A stretch of DNA of 64,000 nt from Toxotes chatareus (Eukaryota > Chordata > Actinopteri > Toxotidae). Shown in pieces: positions 1 through 13,199 of this stretch (positions within the stretch are counted from its first letter, which is position 1; every line of letters begins with the position of its first letter). A model generated the notes under the pieces. The model was not told the origin of the DNA. It saw nothing but the letters and a program-made list of their open reading frames with translations, and did not search any database. Made by a program: the position numbers and the translations under genes. The stretch spans positions 11,106,114 through 11,170,113 of the forward strand of contig CM028892.1 in assembly GCA_016801885.1 (NCBI GenBank), read 5' to 3'.

Positions 1-1989
1 TATTACCTGACATTTTACAGGTTTTGTGTCAGTGATATGGATCTGAAATTCCATATGTATGAGGGATACATATGGAAGGATATATGAAGCCTTCAGGATG
101 GGCATCACACTGAATCTGTGCAGCACAGAAATCTGTGAAAGTCGACTTTTTGTTAAACCAAATCAAAATGTGACCAGAACATAACAGCAGTGAGTCTGGA
201 GACGCATTAGATTCCTCAGTGATCACATAAGATTAGAAATGACAGATTCTTAAAGGCTTTCTGAATCATTATGGTTTCAAAATAATGGCTTTCATTCACA
301 AACATCACGCTGCTTTTGTGAAATTCACGTCTCACCTCTGTCCTCGCTGGTTGGAAAGGCACCAAACCATAAATAACCAATAAATGAGACACTTTTCCCC
401 AAATGTTTTCCACTTTTTCATTTTGTCACAGCAGTGGACGAGAAGAAATTTTTTTAAAACCACAGCAAATGACCACATTTACTGCAGAGGTGTCTTTACC
501 AGTCAGTTAGAAAACCATCACTTTGCTGTGTTTTACATCCGACCAGTTTTAGCCCACGCTCTGTGCATTTGTTTCTTCCTTCGTATGTTTTTAAAGTACA
601 AACTCATCTGTAAGTCTGATACAGACACTGAAAAAATGTGTAAATCTTTAGTGCATCATATAGAAATGAAACATTCTCAGTGTATTTACCAATGAGTTTT
701 CCTACAGTTTTATGTCGTGCAGACATTTTTAAAGATTTTATTTCAGATCAGAACATATTTAATCACCATAAGAAGAAAAAACATTTCCAAAAAAACGCTC
801 TTTATAACTTTTTCAGGGAGTTATAAGCTGTAATCTGAGGGTTATTATCCGGTATCTCCAAATTATACACGAGAAGACACTGCATTGGCGATCTCATTTA
901 GAAACAAAACTCTTCTACTAGAAAACCAGCTCGATCCAGATCGATGGAGTCGCCTCCGTCGACCACTTCACAAGAGTCTCGCCTTCCAGACTCTCTGCCA
1001 CCCCGCTGCGCGCGGCCCACAGGGGAAACGCCGGGGCCAACGGGTAATTTTGTGGCTCTGCCTGTTATCCTCGTTTGGCCTGGGCTGAGCCAGCCTCCAT
1101 CCACTGCGCGTGTGTGTGTGTGTGTGTGTGTACGTGTGTGTGTGGGTCTTTGTATTGGTGTCAGACTACAGATCATTTGAAGCTTGAATTCGTTTAAAAC
1201 CGTTGCCAGTGCTCCAAAGCAACAGCCTGCATAGCTGCTTAGCGGCTGCAGCTAATTTTTATTCTTACTGTTAATTAATCCACTGGTTGTTAATCAGTTA
1301 ATTTTTGGTTTATAAAATGTCAGAAATTTGCTAGGTCCGGAGTTCAGACTTCTTCTGCTCTGAAACCGTTTGATTCTTGATTGAAAAGCTGGTTTTATAT
1401 TTGGATAAATCATACATGTATCTGTCCTTGTCCTCCTCGTCCTCCATCAGTCCATCCATCATCATCTTTAACTGGTTTCCTCCTCTAAAATCCACCTGCT
1501 TCCTCTCTCAGAAGATATTTTTAGGTGCTCGGCGCAGTTATTTCTTCTCTCGTTTTTCTGCTGCTCTCTCAGTGATAACAAGTGCTTGATAAGTGCCAGA
1601 GGAGGAAGAGTGGAGCGACAGTGTTGTAAGACGACAGGAAACATCAGGCCGCTCCACCCTGATAGAAAGAGGCAGAGATGTGCTGTTCCTCTTTCTGTTT
1701 TTCTCACTTCACGCTTTTTATTTCAGTAGATCTTTAGGAGAAAATATCGAGTTTAACACAATCAGCTGTTTACGGACCTGACAGCTGCAGAGTTCGTGCT
1801 GCAATCACCCAAAACAAAATGTCTGCAACTGTGTACAGAGATTTGAACACAGAGTGGAGAAAAGTAAAAGTTGTTTCTTCAGTTAGCGTTTGGTTCCTGG
1901 AAACTACTCGCTACCTTTTGCAAATACATTTTGAATTATTTTGTGATATAAAAGAAATCTAACAGGTCTTTTTTCTTCTTTACCTCCAG
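1..1989 (+). other. ahr2: 3' part of an ahr2 intron (no coding exon seen)
   Basis: This stretch ends in a splice acceptor (AG at 1988-1989) that opens the first visible ahr2 coding exon. I looked for the bHLH exon (basic region followed by helix-loop-helix, as at 13,791-13,978 in the paralogue) on both strands and did not find it, so exons 1 and 2 must lie to the left of the window. Apart from a TG microsatellite at about 1110-1144 and a local GC-rich patch at 940-1100, I see nothing gene-like here. Confidence 0.75.
1110..1144. repeat. (TG)n microsatellite
   Basis: TG dinucleotide run with one TACG interruption, inside the ahr2 intron. Confidence 0.9.
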
Positions 1990-3303
1990 CCACCATGAAG
2001 AAAAGCCAGAACGACTCCAGCTGGACCAGCGAGCGGAGCCTGATGTTCGGGGGAAACGTCCAGAACACGCTGACTCCGTCCTCCACGACCCCCTCCACCA
2101 CCTCTTCTTCCTCGCCCTTCTCCTCCCAGGTGACCTCCATCGACGGAGTCAGCTTCTCTGAGGGAGACCTGCTGCTCCAGGTAACACCTTATACACATCA
2201 GTGTTTTTCCTCCGCAGAGATGAAAAAGCAAAATGTAGATAAAGACTGAAGTTTTTTCTTTGTTCTTCAGGCGCTGAACGGCTTCGTGTTGGTGGTGACG
2301 GCTGAAGGTTACATCTTCTACACATCCCCCACCATCCAGGACTTCCTGGGCTTCCATCAGGTGAGAGCGTCTCTGAATAACAGTGTAGTGATAGTAACGC
2401 GCAGTGTAGAGTTTGAGAGACGCACTGCGACTGTTGATGAGGAATTTCTCAGCAGACTCTGTGCTTTTTATAAAACTCTGCATATAAACAGCACGAGCTG
2501 CTGGTTGCTGTCCATGTTTGTTTTGGCGTTGACGAGGGATTTGTGGGGTGGTCTACCGCCGTCATAAGGTTTTACAAACTGGAAAAAACATGGCACTGAG
2601 CCAATCCCATGATATTTCTCACCCTGCTCTGTTGTTTTGTGACACATTCTGGGAAATTAAAGGTTTTTTAATGCACAAAACTGATGGTGTGCAAAAAATA
2701 AAATCTGTAGATCTGCTGCTTGAGCATTTTTTTTCTTCAGAGCAGCGATTATCTGCCCCAGAAATGATAACATCAACCAGTATGAGGAGGAGCCAGGATA
2801 CAGAAATAACTCCTCACTGCACAACAATCTTCACTGACCTGCTGAACTCTGATGTTCCTCTTAGAAACATCCTTTAAAGGAGCAGAACGGTGCACAGTCT
2901 GTACCTGTTTCCTGCTGTCCATGAAGCAGTTGGTTTCACTTCATGTTTGTGCAGCATAAAAGACATTTGAATCTGTCACAGTGAACATTTTGTTCTGGTT
3001 TGCTGGATGCAGTTAAAAGCAGTGACTGTAAAAACTCTCCCCTGTGGTAAAACCAGGGACACTGAGAGAGAATCAGAGATCCAAAAAGACACACACAACC
3101 AAACATGATCGTCATGCAGAGGACACAGGAAAGAACTGAAACCAAAGGCTGCCCAGTTTGGTAAAAACATCCAAAAACACCGGCATGGTCCTTTAAAATA
3201 GAAAAGAAGATTAATCCCCAGCAGTGTCACTCAGTTTTTTATTAAAGCTTCATCATGTTGAAAGACTTAAACTTAACATGCCATTTTTAAAAGCTGCTCC
3301 AAA

Positions 3304-3334
<31 letters not shown>

Positions 3335-3489
3335 ATGCGTGTTTGTGTTTGTGTGTGTGCATGAGAACTGAACTGCTTTGTTGGCTGTGAACTCTTGACT
3401 TGTAAACACATCCGTTTGAACTGGGGTTAAAGATGTCTGCAGTTAGAGTGGAGCAACACAAAAAAACGTTGCCTGGGGAGAGTGCACAG

Positions 3490-3531
<42 letters not shown>

Positions 3532-6500
3532 CTGAAGTCAGGATGCTAATCAGGGAAGGAAACGTTTTGTTCTGGAGGCTGCAGTGGCTGGTAAAGCCCA
3601 AGATGCACCAGCTGCTTTGACTGTTTATTACCATTATAAACTTTATTTATAGAGCAGCTCTAAATACAGTCACAGAGCAGATAAAAGAGGAAACAAGCCG
3701 ACGATAAAGAGCAGACGGGCGAGATCACACCAGGGATAAATCTGGGTATAAAAAGAGGAAAGCCTCGGGAAGATTTAGATGATACTGATTGGTCGATGCC
3801 AATATGTATTTCTTAGTTTATTTGAAATGTGAATCCAACTTGGAGGTGTCCGCAGCACTCCTCTCTCGTCCTGTAGTGCTGAAAAGCTTGACAAAAGTTT
3901 CACCAACCTCTCGTGCTCACAAATCCTGACTTCAAGGTTGTTTTGAACTCAACAAAACCCAGCGAAGCCATTTTTCAGCGCCGCTGACAAAGGAGGGTTT
4001 TGTGTCTGGTTTGTTTGTCGATGGTTGAGTAACTGAAAGAAGCCGAGAGGCGTGGTCCGCTCAGCACCTCGGCCCTTTAGCACAACGGTGTCTCTGTGTT
4101 TCCAGCCTTAAGTCAGTGCCATTCATCCGCTGGAGCATTGTTCCCACCGTGCACGTGTTTACACTTGCATCATCGGTCCTGAACGCAGCTCGCCAGTGCA
4201 AACATTGGCAGAGACGGAGCTCGCCAACAAATCGCTAGGCCAAACGAGGACTGAGAGCTGAGCTGGAGAAGAGCCAGTCTTACTCACTTGTGCCAACACA
4301 GACAGGCCGTTATTTAATATTTGTTGTGATTTCGTTCACATGTGCGCGCAGCTGAAAACCAGTGGTGAAAGACAGGGACGTTACCCTCTCAGCAGCAGTG
4401 CTCTTACGGTTTAAGCCTCACATAAAATGTTCTGATGTAAAGAGAGAAAGTCAGATCTACTCAGATTGTAGCGTCGTTTAAGGTAAATAAAGCTGGATTT
4501 GTTGCGACGTGAAGAGACGACTGCACTCACCTCTTTCAGCAGCTGGTGTTCCACTTAACGGTTCTGCAGCTGCCACATTTCTGTTTCAAGAACTGTGAAT
4601 GTGCAGGAAGTCTAGATGTGAAATTCCACTGATACGGGACAGAAAAAAGATGAAGAGAGTAATGTGTTTGTCTCTGTCTGCAGTCGGACGTCGTCCATCA
4701 GAGCGTGTTTGAGTTGATCCACACAGACGACCGAGCTCTGTTCAGGCGGCAGCTTCACTTCGCCCTCAAACCAACTTCCAGCCACCTCGACAGCACCGCA
4801 GGGAGTCCCAGTAAGTCCAGCCCAATGAGCTGTGGGGAGACAAGGCTGCATTAGTATGGACATGAGATAACACACGACGTAACTGTGCGTTTGTAAGTTG
4901 GTTAACACTTCCTCATTATTGCAGGTGAGCAGGACTCGGCAGATATCAGCAGCAGTGTGATGACCTATGACCCTCAGGCCATCCCTCCAGAGAATTCATC
5001 TTTCCTGGAGAGAAACTTCTGCTGTCGTTTCCGCTGCCTGCTCGACAACTCCTCCGGCTTCCTGGTAACGTTTTGTTGTTTTCCTCGTTATTTTGTTTGT
5101 TTACAAGAAATCATTGAGCTGTCGATAAATTGATTATTTTAGAACTAAAATTCAATATCTGTTTGATTTCGACCACTTGAAGCCTCCTCCGTTTCTCACA
5201 GACTGCAAACCAAACCAGCTGATGATAAAAGTGATGATAAACGTGTTTCTGTGTACAGGCCCTGAACTTCCGCGGCCGCCTCAAGCTGCTCCACGGTCAG
5301 AGCCGGGTGTCGGAGGACGGGACGTTGGTTCCACCTCAGCTCGCTCTGTTCTCCATCGGCACGCCGCTGCAGCCGCCGTCCATCCTGGAGATCCGCACCA
5401 AGACGCTCATCTTCCAGACCAAACACAAGCTGGACTTCACGCCCATGGGAATCGACACCAGGTAGATGCATACACATTAAGGTTTTACGATGAATATGTT
5501 AATATATAATATGTTCATTTGGATGTTACTCACCATCGCTGAAGAATCTGAGCTGTAAGAAGCAGTCACTCATTTTGTTTTGTGTGTGTTCCACAGAGGG
5601 AAGGTGGTTCTGGGTTACAATGAAGTAGAGCTCTGCATGAAGGGGTCAGGCTACCACTTCATCCACGCTGCAGACATGATGTACTGCGCTGAGAACCACT
5701 TAAGAAGTAAATATCTAAAGAGGCCAAAATGAACAACACGTCTTAAAGTGGTCACTTTTTAAAGATATCACCTTCTGTAAACTACTGTCTGGTTTAAAAC
5801 GTCCTGGTTTTTTTGGTTTGAATATCCTCATATTATGTGTCGGGGACGAGTGGATGTATGGAGAGATAGATCTGACCGTTTCTGTGTCATGTCCAGTGAT
5901 GAAAACCGGAGACAGCGGTTTCACCGTCTTCAGGCTGCTGACCAAAAGTGGGACGTGGGTCTGGGTCCAGGCCAACGCCAGGCTGGTTTTCAAAGCAGGG
6001 AAACCCGACTTCATCGTGGCCCGGCAGAGAGCTTTGACGTGAGTGCCCCAAAGTTAACAACTAAAGAGGGGAGAGGGGAGTTTAAGGGTCTAAGAGTAAT
6101 AACAAATGAACTGAAAATTATTCTTATCATTATTAAATTACTGGTGACACTGAGTCATAGCTGTTGAGCAGCTTGCTAATGCCAAACAAAGCTGAAACTA
6201 ATAATTATTAATTAAAATGATCAATGTTTCTCCCTTTTTTAAATACATTTCTTTAGTTTACAAAATGTCACAACCAAGTTTGATGTCTCCAAATCCCAGC
6301 TCGTGTAAGACAGAAGAAAAACCTCCTCATGTCTTATTTTCCTTAGAAATGAAGAAGGAGAAGAACAGCTACGCCTCAGACGCCTGCAGCTGCCGTTCAA
6401 CTTCGCCACTGGAGAGGCGTTGCTGTACGATATCGCCCCGACCGTCGACATCCCCGACGCGTGCTCTGCCCCGAAACAGAGGAAGGTAGACAACTACTCT

Positions 6501-8473
6501 GTCAACCCCAACTCCATCCTGGGCTGCATGCTGAGTCAGGACCAGTCTATCTACTGCGAACACAACAACACCCTCTCCTCCCTCAATGATGTCGCCTTCA
6601 AGGACACCCACGCTACGGTCAATGTTCCTGGAGACATCTGGCAGCACGCTTCACCCAAGCCCGTGGTGGGAAGTGTGGTGAAGTCAGAGGCCACGGTTCA
6701 GGACATGATGGAGACCCTGCAGCAGATCCTCGGGGACAACAACCTCACTGACGTCCTGGACGTGGGGCCTGACGAGCTCAAGAGCTGGGAGAGTACGCTG
6801 CTGAGGATGAGCACCAACAGCTGCGAGATGAGCGAAGACCTGAATGACATTCTCAGCAACGACATCCTGTCTTATGTTGAGGAGCAGCTCCAGAAGGAGG
6901 GTGGGCTCGAGCTGCCAGATCAGCTGGACGACGTACCAGCCTGCCTCTCCACGTTGGACCTGCAGAACCAGGATCCCGAACAAGCTGGGGAGCAGAACTT
7001 CGGCTGGCCTCTGGAGCTTCAGAACCAGCTGGTACCAGACGGAGGGCAGATGATGAGTGGGCAACCGACTGCAGTCCTGGAGACCATGAAACTGACCCAC
7101 ATGGATCTTCCACAGTTGAATTCTTCTGGTCTAAACGGTCCAACCCTTCGACAGATCGCCTCCCAGCAAATGCTGCCCACCGCTCTTGGTCTTGGCAACG
7201 CTTGTGCTCCAGTGACCTTTAACCCTTCCCTGACAGACTCTTGTGCACAGACACAGAATCAGCCGAGGACCTCACAAGTCACTGCTAAGGAAAACAGCCT
7301 CGGAGGGTTCAGACAAACCAATCGGCTTCACTCCAACCAAATCCAAAACCACGTGAAGATGAGGATGCCCAGCCTCCAGGACCAGAGCGCAGAAAGAAAG
7401 TTAAATCCTGTGTTCAGCTTTCAGGGCGACCAGTGGAGCTCCTCTGTCCCCAACTCAAGCCAAGCTGACAACTTTGTACAAACATACACCCAAAATATTT
7501 CAAACGAATCAGGTTTTACCGCAGATCCTCCCTCGTCCAGCTGCTTACAGGGACACTTTGCACTTCAGACTCAGAACACTGAGAATCAGAGACAGTCTTG
7601 GCCACTGGAGCAGCAGCAACAGCAGCTGATCTCAAGCGGGCACCAACAAATGGGCACCTGCCTCAACCAAATGTCAGGATTTCAAAGGAACCCTCCTCCT
7701 GGAGTTGTGGCCCCACAAACCACTGTCAACGGCAGGCCAGTGTTCAGGACTCAAGAGACTCCCAGTGTGCCATTTCCTGCTCAGCAGGATGTGGAACCGC
7801 CACCTCTGGCGCCTTCTAGCAGTTGTATGTTCAGAAATGCCCCCTCGTCTGTGCCTGTAAACGGAGTGAACTTCAGTCAGGCGCCCTCCTGCCAGCGAAT
7901 GAACACAGCCAGCAGCAACCAGATCCCCTCCAAGCTCTCCTGTTTCTACCAGGGTCTCCCCGGAGGAGGGTCTGTGCCAGGGCTGACGGCGATACCAAAT
8001 GCTGATGAGGCAGCGCTGTCCTGTCAAATGACCGCTGGTCTCGACCTGAACGGCCTGCTGGTGCAACAACAACAGCATCTTAACTTTAGTGAACAGACCC
8101 AGGTAAAAAAAATGGTTTTATAGTAACAAAAAGTAGAGGAGCATCTGTAGAGCCATGGAGCTTCTTTCTGTTTGAAGCTGCAGGATTTTATTCCCGTTAC
8201 GTTGCATTAGAGCCTTAGATGAGGCAGATACCACAAATAGTGTGGGATTGTAACGGGGCAGGGGCAAGACAAGAAATTGGGCAAACAATTATTTTCATTA
8301 TTAATGAATGAAGATTTTTTTTATTAATGTGCCAGGTCCTGGACGAAAAGTCCGATCTTCTAACCTGTCACTGGTCTTTTTCACAGATCAACAGCTGTCC
8401 AGTCGTCGGGAACGGAGGTTTCCCTTTCCCCTCGCTGCCCGATGGGAACGCATACTACTCAGAGAACAAATAG
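1990..8473 (+). CDS. ahr2: Aryl hydrocarbon receptor 2 (AHR2), partial: 5' exons off the left edge
   Basis: Ligand-activated bHLH-PAS transcription factor. In this family the ligand-bound receptor leaves its HSP90 complex, enters the nucleus, pairs with ARNT and activates xenobiotic-response genes such as cyp1a. Coding exons read from splice sites and frame: 1990-2180, 2271-2360, 4684-4810, 4925-5064, 5259-5461, 5597-5706, 5897-6038, 6347-8102 and 8387-8473 (stop TAG), giving about 947 residues. PAS-A is carried by the exons at 2271-2360 (ALNGFVLVVTAEG) and 4684-4810; PAS-B by those at 5259-6038 (TKHKLDFTPM, FIHAADMMYC, VFRLL, WVQANARL). The large exon 6347-8102 is the transactivation region, rich in Gln, Ser and Asn. 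Its segment WESTLLRMSTNSCEMSEDLN resembles what I remember of fish AHR2 rather than AHR1. The bHLH exon and the start codon are missing because of the window edge; I see no damage. The a/b co-orthologue cannot be decided. Confidence 0.93.
3304..3529. repeat. Inverted pair of (TG)n and (CA)n microsatellites
   Basis: A (TG)n run at 3304-3332 and a (CA)n run at 3498-3529 lie about 165 bp apart in an ahr2 intron. The two runs are complementary on one strand. Confidence 0.9.
3636..3700. repeat. Degraded dispersed-repeat tail (fish type)
   Basis: Begins with AAACTTTATTTATAGAGCA and continues with an A-rich AGATAAAA segment. From memory this resembles a very common teleost interspersed repeat with the pattern ACTTTATTTATATAGCAC...CTTTACA..ATAAAA. 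A second related fragment sits at about 33,590-33,660. The family name and full extent cannot be given without a repeat library. Confidence 0.4.
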
Positions 8474-11400
8474 GACTTAGCCGCTGTGACTTCTGGATGG
8501 CAGAGGATCCCTATTCGCAGTTTAAAGGAAGCAAAAGACTCCTGTCTCTAAACATGAAAGTGGAGTAGACTGAAGAACAGAAATGTGCCCCCAAAAAGGA
8601 CGAGGAGACAAAACAGGACACCTCTCCTTGTCTTTTTTTCTTACTATGTAATGAAAGCTTTAAGTTTGGTTAAGGATAGCCGGTCTTTGGTCGAGGAGGA
8701 GAAGTCCAGAGGAGTTTGTTTTGTTTTTGTCGAAGCTGGATATCAAAGAAGAAGTGTGAATTGTTTTCGTGGAGCTGGTTGGATTGTACCAAAAGCATAA
8801 AACGCCTGACCTAAATCAGTGATTTCTTTTGTGCAATGATCAAGTTTGAGAAATTCATCGCAAACGCATCTGGAAAAGCAGTCTCAGGATGTGTGAGGAT
8901 TTCTCTGCAGCATTCTGCATCGTCCCGTTCATTCCCAGCAATTTGACCAATGGAGAAGAACATTCAAGTCAGTGATGGACTGCGGTTGTTGTTGGCAAGT
9001 TGACAGAAGCTGATCGGAGACAGGGAAGTTCACCAGACGTGCCTCCTCATCACTTGAGTCTTTTCTCTTGTAAGCTGTTCTGATTGCAGCTCTGAGTCCC
9101 ACCTTTAATCAACAGCATCTCACGGCTTCATTCTGGCTCATTTACCTCATTTGACCTTTGACCTGCAGAAACACTGTGGAGTTGGTGCCAGTTTTGTTTG
9201 CATTTTACAGCACAGTCCCACCAATAGCATCACGCTGTTTGACCGAGGACGGAATTTAATTTTTAATTGGACGAGTTTTCTGACATTTGCATGAGAAAAG
9301 ACTCGGTTGGTTTGTGCATCTCTGGTGAATTTCTCGTGCACAGGCCTCACTGATACCTCTGTCTCAGACACGGTGGATCAGACCGTCCCAAACATTGCTC
9401 CGAGACTGACTGACCTGACTGAAAGTTCAAAGAAAGAACACTGAGACAACCTCCTGTTAATCCTCTGCCGTCTCTGACGCACAACCACCGCACACCTACT
9501 CCCCAAAGATCTCTCTGTTTTCTACTTTGAGCTCTCAGAAGGATGAAATGTATATCTGCGTTATTGTTTTGCTGTTTTTGTCCTTTTGAAATTGCATCTT
9601 GATTAAGTTCATTTCAACTCTTTACTGTCCCACTGAGGGAGATTTGCTTTGCAGACAGGGTATATAAAAAAAATGAAAAAGAAACGCACAACAAAATCAC
9701 AGCATCATCCTACTAACAGTTTTATGATCTAAACAAGAGATGATTCAGTGGAAACAGCTGCTTGTTAGTGCGTCTTTCATGTATTTGAAAAGCAGTCGGA
9801 GCTTTGTCACTGAGCCAGTTTTCTTCCTTCTTTATTTTCCTTTTCTTTCATTTTTCTGTGTTGTTGTTTTCCTCTTTTAGAGGAAAAAAATAGATGGTGC
9901 CTTAAACTGACAGACCTGTTTGAGACTTTAAAGGGACAGTCTGTTGCAATTTAAAAACATTTCCATCAGGAATAGGAGCAAAAAGTCGCAGTGGAAATTA
10001 ATATTTGACCGAAACCAAAGTTAAACTCGCCCTCGCCTTAACTTCACCAAGCCAGTTTTTAAAGATTGATTGCACTATTCCTTAAAAATGTTGCCAAAGC
10101 ATAGTGAAGAGAAAATAATTCACAAATCCCATGTCTTACAGGACACTAAGAGCTTTATTACAAAAACAGATTCCCTGAGCAGGTGTTCATGGTTAAATTA
10201 GCACAAATTTAGAAGAAATGATGCTTTCAACAGAAAGGATCCTCTAGATTTAACTGATACTGGATTAAGTCATTATCATGGCTTCTTGGAATGAAACACA
10301 ACATGAATAGATAATAATTCTATATATTTTTAATAAGAATGACAAAGAAAAATACACCCGTGTCTAAGTAGACTTGTTCGCTTATTCTAAACCAGGGTTT
10401 TTTTGGATCTGAACTTCACACGAAACCTGAAAATCGAAGAGCAGAATGTCTGTGTCAGTCTCTCTGTAAGACACTGACTGAGAGAGTGGACTCTTTCATT
10501 CATATTTTCCACAGCAGATTTCCGTCCTGTTCATCTTTCCTCTTTCTGTCTTGTGGTTTATTTATCGACGTTCTTGCTCGGACCGGGAGCGAAGCGCAGA
10601 AGTAAAACAGTTAAAGGCAGCTATTGTATATTTTAAATGAGGAAAAAATGGAAAAAATGAACACGTCACAAGTTTAAAAAAAAGGGTGGAAACTTCAAGT
10701 GCCTTTTAAATGAGCTCTTTTTGATTGTCTGTTGATCTTAAAAACGTGATTCAGCACTTAGATTTAAACAAACACCGCGAGAAAGCCTCAAACTTTGCAC
10801 CCAATCGCTTCATCCACTACTGAGTCGCAAAATCTGCTTTTTTTCTAAGCACGTTTTGTGTCACTCAGTTTTTAGCACTTCTGAAACTTTTTTAAACAAC
10901 GCCTCTTTTGAATGGATAATTTGCAGCAGATTTTAGAAGCTGCAAAAGACAAAATTAGCGACAACAAACTTGAATACTTGACTTAAATACCAAAAAGTAG
11001 TCAGTGAAGCCATCTGTGATGCTTTATTCTGGAGGATACCAAAGGGACAAGTCAGAATACATAATATAGATTTTTAATGGTTTGTGGAGACACAACAACG
11101 ATTTCTACCATCTCTGAGGGTCGTCGAACAGCATTCTGGGTAATGTAGTAAACCATAACTGCAGTAACAGTAGGGGGCAGATTGAGTTACAGCGTTCTAC
11201 AGTTGTTTTTTTCAGTTTATTTTGGGCTCAAACTGTCACCTAACAGCTGCATCAGAAAAACGTCTGCTGTATGTCAGATTAGCTGACGCGTTATGAGCCA
11301 GAGCCGTGGGAAAAAAGTGTAAATGTTAATAAAGCCACACAAATCCCCAGATTTCTCCTCATGCAGCTCGCTGTTGATGTTTTGGTGAACTTCATCATGA

Positions 11401-12030
11401 GGTTTAAAACATGTACAGTGAGCTCAGAGGACGTTTTTGGCAGATTGGCAGTGTTACTCAGCACAAACAACTGAGCGTCTTAGCAGGCGATTCAGCAAAA
11501 ATCATAACAGATGGTGTTCAACAGAGGCTGAATCTCTAACACTCAAAATGAAGCGTGACATTCAAAGGTGTGTGATTTTTCACAGGGCACCTTAACATCT
11601 CTCGTCTTTTACTTTCAGTCAGAGCCTTTTTCTCCCAAAGTATTCTGCATATTGAAATATAAATATATCTTGTTGCTTTCTTCTAGATTGTAATGAAAAC
11701 AAAGCCATTGTACTTGTACTTTTTTCAAAAACGAGGCTCCAAAATGCAGTATCTTTGTGTACCTGTATATAAATGTCTATATTTGTCTTCTTATATTTCA
11801 AAATATGTATTATCATATATTGTGTATTTTAATATCATATTGGCTTTAGACTCACGCCTATCATTTTTGTACATTGTCTGCACAGCATATACATATATAA
11901 CCACAGGAGGTTATGATGTTTGTTTTTGTAACTTTTCAGCTTATTTTATCTTGTGGATTTGCCTTCAATATTTTGCTTCTAACAGTGTAAGAGTGTTCGA
12001 GTCAGTATGTTCGTGCTCACCACATTAAAG
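8474..12030 (+). other. ahr2: Probable long 3'UTR of ahr2
   Basis: About 3.5 kb of AT-rich sequence after the ahr2 stop, with no credible exon. Candidate poly(A) signals are AATAAA at 11,328-11,333 and ATTAAA at 12,024-12,029. The stretch 11,690-11,960 is especially AT-rich, like a distal 3'UTR. Which signal is used is inferred. From 12,031 to about 12,540 I see nothing recognisable. Confidence 0.5.
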
Positions 12031-12544
12031 GTGATGAAAAGAACAAAAGAATGTCAGAAATTTGGAAAATTTAGAGGAAAAGATTTGGTGAGAGGAGAAA
12101 AGCTTTTGTTGTCTCTGGGTGTTTTCTTTCTCACTTTATGTGGTTTAATATAAATGTCTAATAGAGCTAATGAGAAAAGAGTTTTTCATCGTATAGCCAG
12201 GTCTTAGATCTTTTTGAGTTGTAAATGAAAAAATAGTCTCATTTTAAAAAGTGAGAAAAAAAATGACATTGAAGTTTGTGAAAATAGAGCAGTCTTCATG
12301 TTGTACTTTCTGTTATGTGATGGTCTCCACAGTCCACTAGATGGCAGTGTAAGTCTGTTTTGGTCATGGCGGGTCCTCCGTGAGCGCACTCTGTCGTACA
12401 TCTGCTCCCAGTTAAGCCTTTAATGGTTTTCACTGCAGTGCCAGACTGGCCATTGTAAAACAGACACAGGTAAAACAGTCAAATGTTCACACGGCGACAA
12501 GGTCTGCTTTTAGCGAAGCGAAGATAAACGTGAGGCGTTGTGAG

Positions 12545-12870
12545 ATGACCTTTGACCCGCGGCGCGCTCCCGACGAAAAATCAGTGCCATCGGCCGCGAA
12601 GCGCGCTCTGGTCGCGGAGAGACCGAGGAGAACAGCAGCGGGGAGGTGCGGGAGGGACAGAGGAGCCGGGGGGGGAAGAAGGAAGCTGGACTTTAACGGT
12701 GTAACTCCGCCGTTTCCGGTGAAAACATCGTCCTCGGGACGCGAAGTTTAAACGGAGCCTTCGACTGCGGGGCGTCCGCGGCGTTTGACGCACCGGCGGA
12801 GCGGCATGGACGCGACAACCGGAGCGACGGGCTGCGATAGTACTGTGGAAATACTTGGACAGGGAGCGGT
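12545..12870 (+). promoter_or_regulatory. ahr1: CpG-rich promoter / 5' leader region of ahr1
   Basis: An abrupt rise in GC and CpG content after AT-rich flanks, with GC-box-like G tracts (around 12,668) and no evident TATA box. That matches the GC-rich, TATA-less promoters known for AHR genes. An ATG at 12,806 opens a short frame that runs into the CT/AT microsatellite; I take this as leader rather than receptor coding. The transcription start and whether the leader is spliced (a weak GT at 12,869) are not certain. Confidence 0.5.
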
Positions 12871-12886
12871 TAGTGTGTTTAGTTAT

Positions 12887-12889
<3 letters not shown>

Positions 12890-12955
<66 letters not shown>
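12890..12955. repeat. Compound (CT)n(AT)n microsatellite
   Basis: A CT run to about 12,926 followed directly by an AT run to about 12,954, between the CpG-rich block and the ahr1 start codon. It may lie in the 5' leader or in a leader intron. Confidence 0.95.
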
Positions 12956-12956
<1 letters not shown>

Positions 12957-13150
12957 GTGGTGTCTGTTTTAGCTGTTTTATGTCCCTAACGCGTTAGAGT
13001 AGCACTGTAATGCAAGTTTTCACGGAGCGGTGCGGAAGATTGGACGTTTAGCTGAAACAGATGAAGCACACGCCTGCGGCTGGGACCGCTGCTGCTCTCT
13101 GAAGGTTTCTACTGGATTCTACTGTGCGGAGCTTGTGTGAGTTGGAGTTT

Positions 13151-13180
13151 ATGGATGTGCTCCAGCGTCACTGCCAATAA
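13151..13180 (+). promoter_or_regulatory. ahr1: Nine-codon upstream ORF in the ahr1 leader
   Basis: ATG at 13,151 opens a frame MDVLQRHCQ that ends in TAA at 13,178-13,180, 19 bases before the predicted receptor start at 13,200. A short upstream frame so close to the main start could lower initiation. This holds only if the leader is unspliced here. Confidence 0.45.
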
Positions 13181-13199
13181 CTAAAAGAACAACAACAAG

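Noticed and set aside
12785..12997. Frame starting MTHRRSG / MDATTGATG as the AHR1 N-terminus
   Set aside because: It runs into the CT/AT microsatellite, and the short exon at 13,200-13,240 joins in frame to the bHLH exon and gives the expected basic N-terminus.
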